Shown here piece after piece: positions 53,875-61,514 of a stretch of 64,000 nt of DNA. A program made the translations under genes and the position numbers. Location of the stretch: the NCBI GenBank assembly GCA_902776835.1, contig CACYRK010000002.1, positions 1 to 64,000 of the forward strand, in the 5' to 3' direction. Every line of letters begins with the position of its first letter. Position 1 is the first letter of the stretch. The notes beneath the pieces are model-generated. The model worked only from the letters and a program-made list of their open reading frames with translations. It was not told the origin of the DNA and did not search any database. The stretch comes from an uncultured Bacteroidales bacterium. GTDB lineage: Bacteria; Bacteroidota; Bacteroidia; Bacteroidales; Muribaculaceae.

Positions 53875-54699
53875 ATGAAAAATCAGATATTCGATTGGAG
53901 CCGTTTTGTGGCTACCCTTCGCAAAGAAGTTGTGGAGAACTGGCGAATGATGCTGTTCTCGATCTTGGGCATTTATGGCATACTTGCCTTGCTGATGATT
54001 ATCGGCAACCTTATCTTTGGCGCCGACAGAACTATGCCCGCTTATATCATGCGCTATACGATTGTCTACATGGTGTTTACTTACGCCAGTGTTATCTTTG
54101 CTTCGCTGGCATTCAGCGGAATTAAAGACAAGGCAAAACGTGTTGAGTATCTCTCGTTGCCCTCGTCGACCTTCGAGAAATTCATGGCCAACTTCTTGAT
54201 ATATGTTATTGGTTTCATTGTGGTGTTCCCCATCTGCGCTCAACTCGCCGACTTAACTCGCATTGCCATCCTGTGGCCCTGGAGCGGTGGAGCCGATGTG
54301 GAAGGGCCGATTAATTTCCTGCCCACGTTTCATGAGTTTGCTGCCAATATTAATTATCCTGGCGGTGGCAAATGGCTTGAGGCAACCTTTTGGATTGCCG
54401 TAATCGCGACTCCGGCATTATATTTCCTTGGTAGCGTGGTGTGGCCAAAACTGTCGTTCCTTAAAACTTTCGCAGCCGTTTATATCCTTGAAATTGTCAT
54501 GATCGTAGTGCCAATGGTGATTATTTCAATCTTCTGGAATTTGAAGGATATGGCTTTGTGGTTCTCTCAACACGTACAGCCAGGCTCATTAATGACCGCG
54601 ATTACATGCTTGAGCGTTGTGCAACTCGTCGTTTGCCTCGCACTGTCATGGTGGCTCTGGAAGCGTAAAGATGTTGTTTCACTTAAATGGTGGTTGTAA
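53875..54699 (+). CDS. ABC transporter permease
   Basis: This 274-residue membrane protein has about six hydrophobic spans (for example LFSILGIYGILALLMIIGNL near residue 25) and a cytoplasmic stretch KDKAKRVEYLSLPSSTFEKF, typical of ABC-2-like exporters. The ATG at 53875 starts MKNQIFDWSR; earlier frame codons overlap the ATPase gene. Its TAA overlaps the GntR gene ATG by 1 nt. Confidence 0.85.
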   Translation: MKNQIFDWSRFVATLRKEVVENWRMMLFSILGIYGILALLMIIGNLIFGADRTMPAYIMRYTIVYMVFTYASVIFASLAFSGIKDKAKRVEYLSLPSSTFEKFMANFLIYVIGFIVVFPICAQLADLTRIAILWPWSGGADVEGPINFLPTFHEFAANINYPGGGKWLEATFWIAVIATPALYFLGSVVWPKLSFLKTFAAVYILEIVMIVVPMVIISIFWNLKDMALWFSQHVQPGSLMTAITCLSVVQLVVCLALSWWLWKRKDVVSLKWWL

Positions 54700-55061
54700 T
54701 GAACTTTAATGACAACAAAGCAATTTATCTGCAAATAGCCGACCGCATTGGCGACGACGTACTCAACGGACATTTGCAGACCGACGGCAAAATCCCCAGC
54801 GTCAGGGAGATGGCCGCTGAAATTGAGGTGAATGCCAACACCGTGGCACGAACCTATGAATACCTGCAGCAAAGTGGCGTAATCTACACCAAGCGTGGCC
54901 TGGGCTACTTTGTCAGCGCCGACGCACGTGACATCATCGTGCGCATGCGTCGCCAGCAACTCATGCAGGGCGAGATGGACTACTTCTTCGGGCAACTCCG
55001 GGCTGTGGGCATCACCCCCGACGACCTGCGCGACAGTTATCAGCAATTTCTCACCAAGTAA
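54699..55061 (+). CDS. GntR-family regulator, YtrA type
   Basis: This 120-residue protein has the winged-helix GntR DNA-binding domain (IYLQIADRIGDDVLNG, KIPSVREMAAEIEVNANTVA) and wing YTKRGLGYFV, plus only a short C-terminal helical tail, as in the YtrA subgroup without a large effector domain. It is translationally coupled to the permease and probably represses its own operon through the palindrome at 52915-52938. Confidence 0.93.
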   Translation: MNFNDNKAIYLQIADRIGDDVLNGHLQTDGKIPSVREMAAEIEVNANTVARTYEYLQQSGVIYTKRGLGYFVSADARDIIVRMRRQQLMQGEMDYFFGQLRAVGITPDDLRDSYQQFLTK

Positions 55062-55094
55062 TAACACGGCCTTGAGCCACAAATATTTAGCGTT

Positions 55095-55178
55095 ATGAAA
55101 AAGCAACTATGTATCTTCCCGATTGTTTTCGTCATCATGATGGTGCTTGGCGGAATCACCACTACTGCGCTCTGGTAA
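55095..55178 (+). CDS. 27-residue single-span membrane peptide
   Basis: An ATG frame starting MKKQLCIF and ending TTALW encodes a short basic N-terminus and one hydrophobic span. It lies 33 nt after the GntR stop and just before the operon terminator. No family is known to me and chance is possible, but the signal-like start and location at the operon end suggest a small membrane protein acting with the transporter. Confidence 0.45.
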   Translation: MKKQLCIFPIVFVIMMVLGGITTTALW

Positions 55179-55213
55179 TGTGTTATCCCGGAATGGAATA
55201 ATATCTCTCATCA

Positions 55214-55252
55214 TGAGGGTGCGTCGACAATCTCGGCGCACCCTCAATTTTT
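55214..55252 (+). terminator. Terminator of the GntR-ABC operon
   Basis: The 10-bp stem TGAGGGTGCG/CGCACCCTCA is followed by ATTTTTA. Confidence 0.92.
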
Positions 55253-55397
55253 ATCACGAGTCAAGACTGTGCAATCTTCTTGATTTATAAGGTTTTGTAA
55301 TACTATGGGGTGGGGTGGGCAACAATGGCATTATGGGTTAGATACACTTTTTAATGATTTTTTGTTTTTCTGCAACTTACATTACAAAAAAAAATCG

Positions 55398-55405
55398 TAA
55401 ATTTG
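55398..55405 (+). promoter_or_regulatory. Probable promoter -7 element of the murein-peptide operon
   Basis: TAAATTTG lies 23 nt before the transglutaminase-like ATG. The -33 position has no perfect TTTG. Confidence 0.55.
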
Positions 55406-55428
55406 CCTATCCTAAACAGTTTGAAACT

Positions 55429-56865
55429 ATGAGACTGAAAAAATTGATAATGATATCACTTGCCCTGATGGCGGCCCTATGTGCCACAGCCAAGGGCGAT
55501 GACAACTGGACGGCGACCGTTGACCAGATGATTGCGCGCGGCGAATTTGCGCAGGCACAGAAGTTTATGAACAAGTTGCCGTCGAAATTGCGCAAAGCCG
55601 AGGCCGTGCGCATCGACTCGTTCAACACCATCATGCAGCGCATCCGCAAGGACTTCAACATGACGCCCGACCAGGGAAAGACGTTGATTCGCGAACGCAT
55701 GCCCGAGGCTACCGACGCACAAATCGCCAACTGGATTGCCAACCGCAAAATCGAGGTCATGGACATCGACGGCACGCAGTGGTGGTTCCGCAAGAGCGTG
55801 CGCAACCTGTGGCTGCTCGGCGACGAATTTGCGCAAACCAACGCCCAGGACGATTCGGTGACGTGTGCCAAGCGTCGCAGTTACTATCTGCAGGCCATGC
55901 GCACACCGGCCGATGCCAATGGCGTGCGCGACTGGCGCCACGTCGACGTCACCTTCAAACTTGATGTCGATGCCGATGCCGTGCCGGCAGGCGAGACGTT
56001 GAGGGTGTGGATGCCGTTCCCCTACGAGAACCTGCGCCAGCGCAACATACGCCTCAAGGGGTCGAACCGTCCGGTGACCATGAGCGAGGGCAGCAAGCAT
56101 CACACGGTGTATATGGAGGCTGTGGCTGAGGCTGGTAAGCCCACCCACTTCGAGTATTCCTTTAGTTACGACGTGGGCGAGCGCCACATCGCTCAGCAAG
56201 ACCTCATCGCCATGCTTGAGCCGTACAACACCAGTAGCGACCTGTACCAGCGCTATACGGCCAGCGAGCCGCGCCACATGATTATCACCGACGAGATGCG
56301 CGCTCTGGCGCGCCGCATTGTGGGCGACGAGGAGAATCCCGTGCTGCAGGCATCGAAAATCTATGAGTGGATTTCACGCACTTATCCCTGGGCCGGCGCG
56401 CGCGAATACAGCACGCTGGCCAACATACCGGAGTATGTGCTCGCCAGCGGGCACGGCGACTGCGGCCAGGTGACGCTGCTTTACATCACCCTGGTGCGTT
56501 CGCTCGGCATCCCGGCACGATGGGAAAGCGGATGGATGCTGCATCCCGACGAAATCAACTGGCACGACTGGGCCGAGACCTACTTCGAAGGCGTCGGCTG
56601 GGTGCCTACCGACCAGTCGTTCGGACGTAGCGCCGTGGGCACGGTGATGAACGACTATTACGCTACGGGCATCGATCTCTATCGCATGGCAAGCAACGAA
56701 GCCGTTGGCGACGTGCTCAGCCCGCCCAAGACCTTCATCCGCAGCGAGACGGTCGACTTCCAGCCCGGCGAGGTGGAGTGGCGCGGCGGCAACCTCTACT
56801 ACGACGTGTGGCACTCGCACCTCGAGGTCGACGGCATCACGCCCCTCCGCAACCTGATTCATTAA
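55429..56865 (+). CDS. Secreted transglutaminase-like protein
   Basis: This 478-residue protein has a signal peptide (LIMISLALMAALCATAKG), a helical N-terminal region, a beta domain (about 170-250) and a transglutaminase-like cysteine-protease fold with triad Cys345 (SGHGDCGQVTL), His379 (NWHDWAETYFEG) and Asp395 (VPTDQSF). Such domains can cleave or transfer on peptides. Its neighbours handle murein peptides, so a periplasmic peptide-processing role is inferred. Confidence 0.88.
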   Translation: MRLKKLIMISLALMAALCATAKGDDNWTATVDQMIARGEFAQAQKFMNKLPSKLRKAEAVRIDSFNTIMQRIRKDFNMTPDQGKTLIRERMPEATDAQIANWIANRKIEVMDIDGTQWWFRKSVRNLWLLGDEFAQTNAQDDSVTCAKRRSYYLQAMRTPADANGVRDWRHVDVTFKLDVDADAVPAGETLRVWMPFPYENLRQRNIRLKGSNRPVTMSEGSKHHTVYMEAVAEAGKPTHFEYSFSYDVGERHIAQQDLIAMLEPYNTSSDLYQRYTASEPRHMIITDEMRALARRIVGDEENPVLQASKIYEWISRTYPWAGAREYSTLANIPEYVLASGHGDCGQVTLLYITLVRSLGIPARWESGWMLHPDEINWHDWAETYFEGVGWVPTDQSFGRSAVGTVMNDYYATGIDLYRMASNEAVGDVLSPPKTFIRSETVDFQPGEVEWRGGNLYYDVWHSHLEVDGITPLRNLIH

Positions 56866-56892
56866 TACGGATTATGTAAATTGACTTACGAT

Positions 56893-58056
56893 ATGAAAAA
56901 ATTTCTCAGTTGGTTATTGATGGTGCTCGTGGCGACAACCGCGATGGCAACCGACATCAATAAGATTATCAGCGACGTGAAAGCCCGCGTGGCGCCCGAC
57001 AAGCGCACCGCGCTGTGGGACGTAAAGACCACGAAAAAAGGCGGCAAGACAGTGGTTGTGGGCACCGTAAGCACGCGCAACCTTAAGCAGGCGCTCGACG
57101 AGGCGCTGAAAGACACCGGCGTGGCCGTGAAGGTTAAGGTGATGGAAGACCAGCAGGCCGATGGCCAGCGCTGGGGACTGGTGAAACTCGCTGTCGCCTC
57201 GCTGCGATGCGAGGGCGCACATGCCGCCGAAATGGCCACACAGGCCGTTATGGGCACACCGATAAAAGTGCTTGAGAAGAGTGGCGACTGGTATCGAGTG
57301 ATGACCCCCGACAACTATATCAGTTACATTCCCAGCAGTTCGTTTGTCTTTAAAACCGACGCTCAGATGAGCCAGTGGCGGCAGGCACACCGCGTTGTGG
57401 TGAACGTCTACGACACCCGCATGGTCGAGGCGCCCGAGAGCGACGCCACAGTGTCCGACCTTGTGCTTAGTTGCATCCTGGTGTGCAAAGGTCAGCAGGG
57501 CGATTGGCTCGCTGTGCAGACTCCTGACGGACGCGAGGGATATGTCGAAAAATCGGCTGTAATCGAATTCGACGCTTGGAAAAACCAGTCGTTTAACGCC
57601 GATTTGCTTGAGAGCACCGCCCGCCGCATGATGGGCTCGGGATATCTGTGGGGCGGCACGTCGACCAAGGTTACCGACTGCTCTGGCCTGATGAAAATCT
57701 GCTATCTGAACAATGGCATAATCTTGCAGCGCGATGCCTCGCAACAGGCATTGACGGGCAAGAAAATCTCCAATTGGCACGATTGCCAGTTGGGCGACCT
57801 CCTCTTCTTCGGCAACGCCAATACAGGGCGCGTGACGCACGTGGGAATGTACTTGCGCGACGGCAAGTATATCCACTGCTCGGGCCAGGTGAAAATCAAC
57901 AGCCTCGACCCCAGCGCGAGCGACTATCTCTACTCGCCGCTGTCGATAAGCCGCATCCAGGGCATGATAGGCACCGAAGGCATCACTACCGTTGCCGCTC
58001 ACCCCTGGTTTACCGAAAATGCACAGAATGTTTACATCTATTTCAATCCACAATAA
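56893..58056 (+). CDS. NlpC/P60 (C40) peptidase with SH3-like domains
   Basis: This 387-residue protein has a signal peptide (SWLLMVLVATTAMA), SH3b-like segments in residues 100-225 (GTPIKVLEKSGDWYRVMTP, QQGDWLAVQTPDGREGYV) and a catalytic domain with Cys263 (TDCSGLMK), His316 (VTHVGMYL) and His328 (YIHCSG). Layout resembles gamma-D-glutamyl-L-diamino-acid endopeptidases of the YkfC/DPP6 type. With the next gene it fits cleavage of murein peptides to L-Ala-D-Glu. The ATG follows the upstream gene by 27 nt. Confidence 0.93.
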   Translation: MKKFLSWLLMVLVATTAMATDINKIISDVKARVAPDKRTALWDVKTTKKGGKTVVVGTVSTRNLKQALDEALKDTGVAVKVKVMEDQQADGQRWGLVKLAVASLRCEGAHAAEMATQAVMGTPIKVLEKSGDWYRVMTPDNYISYIPSSSFVFKTDAQMSQWRQAHRVVVNVYDTRMVEAPESDATVSDLVLSCILVCKGQQGDWLAVQTPDGREGYVEKSAVIEFDAWKNQSFNADLLESTARRMMGSGYLWGGTSTKVTDCSGLMKICYLNNGIILQRDASQQALTGKKISNWHDCQLGDLLFFGNANTGRVTHVGMYLRDGKYIHCSGQVKINSLDPSASDYLYSPLSISRIQGMIGTEGITTVAAHPWFTENAQNVYIYFNPQ

Positions 58057-58060
58057 CACT

Positions 58061-59200
58061 ATGAACAGAAGAAATTTCATTGCAAGTGCCGGCCTGGGGC
58101 TCATTGCCGCCGCGTCGCCAATCTCCATCTCGGCATTGGGCGAGCCCACTCGGCCCACCGCCAAGAGTGGCTGCCTGAACCTATCGTTCTTCCCCTATGA
58201 GTTGAAACTGCGTCATGCCTTCAACCTGGCTCGCTACAGCCGCACCACCACGCCCGACGTGCAGGTGCAACTTGAGTACGACGGTGTGATAGGCTACGGC
58301 GAGGCTTCCATGCCGCCTTACCTGGGCGAGAGCGTCGAGAGCGTAACCAAGTTCCTCAGCAGCCTCGATTTGCAACAGTTCACCGACCCGTTCCGCATCG
58401 ACGACATCCTCACGTACGTCGACAATGTGGCTCCCAACAACCGCGCCGCAAAGGCCAGTATCGACATCGCCCTGCACGACCTGCTCGGCAAACTCATGGG
58501 GCAGCCCTGGTACAAGATTTGGGGATATAACCCCGACAAGACACCGAACACCAGTTTCACCATCGGTATCGACACTGAGGAAGTGGTGCGCCAAAAAGTG
58601 GAAGAGGCTCGGCCCTACAAGGTGATTAAGGTGAAGATGGGTCTCGACAAGGACCAGGAGACCATCAACATCATCAACGAGATGATGCCCGATGTGCCTC
58701 TGTGCGTCGACGTGAACCAGGGCTGGACCAGCAAGGAGCACGCCCTGGAGATGTGCCACTGGCTCAAGGACCGCAACTGCATCTTCGTCGAGCAGCCCTT
58801 CGACAAGGAGATGATCGACGAGACGGCATGGCTGCGCGAGCGCTCGCCGCTGCCCATCATCGCCGATGAGGCATTCCAGCGCCTGCCCGACATCCTGCGC
58901 TTCCAGGGTGTGTACGACGGCATCAACATCAAGTTGATGAAGAGCACCGGACTCTACGAGGCTCACAAGATGGTGACTCTCGCCAAGTCGCTGGGTATGA
59001 AGGTGATGATTGGCTGTATGACCGAAACGTCGTGCGCCGTGACGGCAGCCGCCAACCTCTCGCCCGTGGTCGACTTTGCCGACCTCGACGGCAACCTGCT
59101 CATCGCCAACGACCGCTTCGACGGCATGACGGTGGAGAACGGCAAAATCACCCTCCACGACATCCCCGGCCTCGGCATCACCCCGATTCCCGGAAAGTAA
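58061..59200 (+). CDS. L-Ala-D/L-Glu (dipeptide) epimerase with twin-arginine-like leader
   Basis: This 379-residue enolase-superfamily enzyme has catalytic lysines K190/K192 (KVIKVKMG) and K291 (INIKLMKS), and metal ligands D217 (VDVNQGW), E244 (VEQPFD) and D269 (ADEAF), as in dipeptide epimerases that turn L-Ala-D-Glu into L-Ala-L-Glu. The N-terminus MNRRNFIASAGLGLIAAA looks like a Tat signal; most known homologues are cytoplasmic. It follows the NlpC/P60 gene by 4 nt. Confidence 0.92.
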   Translation: MNRRNFIASAGLGLIAAASPISISALGEPTRPTAKSGCLNLSFFPYELKLRHAFNLARYSRTTTPDVQVQLEYDGVIGYGEASMPPYLGESVESVTKFLSSLDLQQFTDPFRIDDILTYVDNVAPNNRAAKASIDIALHDLLGKLMGQPWYKIWGYNPDKTPNTSFTIGIDTEEVVRQKVEEARPYKVIKVKMGLDKDQETINIINEMMPDVPLCVDVNQGWTSKEHALEMCHWLKDRNCIFVEQPFDKEMIDETAWLRERSPLPIIADEAFQRLPDILRFQGVYDGINIKLMKSTGLYEAHKMVTLAKSLGMKVMIGCMTETSCAVTAAANLSPVVDFADLDGNLLIANDRFDGMTVENGKITLHDIPGLGITPIPGK

Positions 59201-59224
59201 AGTAATTTTTTAGAATAGATTTAT

Positions 59225-59268
59225 GCGGTGGCAAGCGGCCCTACTGGGTGCCCTTGCCGCCGCTTTTT
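59225..59268 (+). terminator. Terminator of the murein-peptide operon
   Basis: The stem GCGG.TGGCAAG/CTTGCCGCCGC is followed by TTTTTGC, 24 nt after the epimerase stop. Confidence 0.85.
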
Positions 59269-59400
59269 GCTTCAGTCATGAAATGCTGCCCAGACAAGGT
59301 TTTTTGTGAGTCGCAAGCCCTCAAGATACTCCACCAACAAGCCGTGAAAATAAACTCAATACATTCTTGAAATTTGAAAGAGGCGAAATGAATGGTTTTA

Positions 59401-59432
59401 TTTGCATTTCTGCACAGATGTTTGTAATTTTG
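59401..59432 (+). promoter_or_regulatory. Promoter of the first kinase-FGE gene
   Basis: TTTG, 20 nt, TAATTTTG is a full consensus match 28 nt before the ATG. Confidence 0.85.
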
Positions 59433-59460
59433 CATTTTATAACCATTATGACCGTTTTTT

Positions 59461-61356
59461 ATGCTTGACTACAACGAGATAATGCTGCCTGTGGGCACTG
59501 TGCTGCGCCAGCGCTACCGCATCGAGAAATACCTCGCCAGCGGCGGCTTCGGCAACACCTATTTGGCCCGCGACATCCTCTTCGACGAGCCTGTCGCCAT
59601 TAAGGAGTTTTTCATGCGCTCGGTGAGCAATCGCGATACTCAAAGCCTCACGGTGAGCGTGAGCAATCCGACGAATTTGCATGACTTCACTTCGCAACTC
59701 GAGAAGTTCCGCAAAGAGGCCAAGCGGTTGCGCAAACTGCAAAACGACCACATTGTGAAGGTGCACGACCTCTTCGACGAGTTCGGCACAAGTTACTATG
59801 TAATGGATTATGTCAGGGGTGAGTCGCTAAGCGCAATTATGAAGCAACGCGGCATGCCATTCGACGAGCCGACGGTGCTGGGCTTCCTCGACCAGGTGCT
59901 CGACGCACTCACCGAGACGCACAGCCACAGCATATGGCATCTCGACATCAAGCCGGGCAACCTGATGATGGACGCCACAGGCAAACTGACGCTCATCGAC
60001 TTCGGCGCGAGCAAACTCACCGATCCCACGGGCGAGCACTCGACGTCGGCCATGATGGCTTACACGCCGGGGTTTGCCCCCATTGAGCAGATGGAGCAAC
60101 GCCTCGAGGCTATCGGCCCGTATACCGACTTCTACGCCTTGGGCGCTACGCTTTACAACCTGCTCACGTGCCAGAATCCGCCCGAGCGGTCGCTGATCGA
60201 CGAATACGGTGACGCGGCATTTCACTACCCCGTCGCCGTCTCGCCAGCGATGCGCAATCTCATCCGCTTCATGATGAAGCCCTTGCGCCGCTTCCGTCCG
60301 CAAAACATCGAGCAAGTGCGTAAGTTTATCGCCTACAACCACTTGGCACCCGCCATGCCGGCTCAAGCCGATGATGTGGTGATGGTCGACGACGTGACGG
60401 TTCAATTGCCCGTCAACCAACAACCGCTGCAAGCGCCTGCAAATACAAGTGCTGAGAGAATACAAGTCGCTCCTGTCGAGCGGCCTGTTAACAATGTCGC
60501 TCAACCGGTGCCGAAGCAGCAACAGTCGCGCAAGTTGGCTCTCGGCATTGGCATCGCTGCCGCAGTGGCGATTATAGCGGCTGTTGTCGCATTTAGTTTG
60601 AGTGGCGGACACACCGATGACACCGCCTCGACAACCTCGCAGGCCGACAACACGGCACAAGAGCAGACACCGAAGGTCAGTGACCAGGAGTTCACAGTGA
60701 ATGGTGTAACATTCACGATGGTGGGTGTCGAGGGCGGCACGTTCACCATGGGAGCAACGGGTGATGGTGGCGATGCCCACGAAAAGCCGGCACACGAGGT
60801 GACGCTGGGCGATTTCTGCATAGGCCAGACCGAGGTCACTCAGGAACTTTGGGAGGCGGTGATGGGTAAAAATCCCAGCGGGTTCACTGGCGAACTTCAG
60901 CAACCGGTGGAAAACGTAAGTTGGGACGACTGCCAAAAGTTCATTTCGAAGTTGAACGAGGCATCGGGTCAGAATTTCCGCTTGCCCACCGAGGCCGAGT
61001 GGGAATATGCAGCGCGTGGCGGCAACAAGAGTTCCGGCTTCGAGTATTCGGGCAGCAAAACCGCCCGCGACGTGGCGTGGTACGAGAAGGACACCACCAA
61101 ACCTGTTGCTATGAAGGGGCCCAACGAGTTGAATTTGTATGACATGAGCGGCAACGTGGCTGAGTGGTGCCAGGACTGGTATGGAAGTTATGACGGCGAC
61201 GCGCAGACTAATCCCACTGGTCCCGATTCAGGCTCCGAACGCGTGTGCCGTGGCGGCAGTTGGGCCAACTACGGTAAATACTGCACTGTGTCGACCCGAG
61301 ATAAATACCCCCAGTCGTTCAAGTTTAACGGCATAGGGCTTCGCTTGGCTCTATAA
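59461..61356 (+). CDS. Membrane Ser/Thr protein kinase with extracytoplasmic FGE/SUMF1-fold domain (paralogue 1)
   Basis: This 631-residue protein has a Hanks-type kinase domain at about 17-290: glycine loop LASGGFGNTY, VAIKEF (K48), HLDIKPGN (D162, N167; Leu replaces Arg of HRD), LIDFGASK (D180). A 70-residue linker leads to one membrane span (about 359-381), then an FGE/SUMF1 domain (about 410-631; GGTFTMGATG, RLPTEAEWEYAARGG, GNVAEWCQDWYG). At the FGE catalytic site only the second Cys remains (C608; Asn603 at the other), so formylglycine synthesis is unlikely. I infer a receptor kinase with a ligand-binding outer domain. It is closely related to the next gene. Confidence 0.9.
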   Translation: MLDYNEIMLPVGTVLRQRYRIEKYLASGGFGNTYLARDILFDEPVAIKEFFMRSVSNRDTQSLTVSVSNPTNLHDFTSQLEKFRKEAKRLRKLQNDHIVKVHDLFDEFGTSYYVMDYVRGESLSAIMKQRGMPFDEPTVLGFLDQVLDALTETHSHSIWHLDIKPGNLMMDATGKLTLIDFGASKLTDPTGEHSTSAMMAYTPGFAPIEQMEQRLEAIGPYTDFYALGATLYNLLTCQNPPERSLIDEYGDAAFHYPVAVSPAMRNLIRFMMKPLRRFRPQNIEQVRKFIAYNHLAPAMPAQADDVVMVDDVTVQLPVNQQPLQAPANTSAERIQVAPVERPVNNVAQPVPKQQQSRKLALGIGIAAAVAIIAAVVAFSLSGGHTDDTASTTSQADNTAQEQTPKVSDQEFTVNGVTFTMVGVEGGTFTMGATGDGGDAHEKPAHEVTLGDFCIGQTEVTQELWEAVMGKNPSGFTGELQQPVENVSWDDCQKFISKLNEASGQNFRLPTEAEWEYAARGGNKSSGFEYSGSKTARDVAWYEKDTTKPVAMKGPNELNLYDMSGNVAEWCQDWYGSYDGDAQTNPTGPDSGSERVCRGGSWANYGKYCTVSTRDKYPQSFKFNGIGLRLAL

Positions 61357-61464
61357 CACCTTTTTCTGAAACTGGAATACTGGGAGGTCTGGTAATACTG
61401 GGAATTCTGGGGTTTGCCCAAATTGCGGTTTTTGTTGTGGGGCTCGAAACAATAATGGTTTTTT

Positions 61465-61497
61465 TTTGGCGTTTTTGCTCAAATTTCGCTACCTTTG
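61465..61497 (+). promoter_or_regulatory. Promoter of the second kinase-FGE gene
   Basis: TTTG, 21 nt, TACCTTTG is a full consensus match 17 nt before the chosen ATG at 61515, so longer upstream starts are unlikely. Each paralogue thus has its own promoter. Confidence 0.85.
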
Positions 61498-61514
61498 CAA
61501 AAAAATGTGATTTT

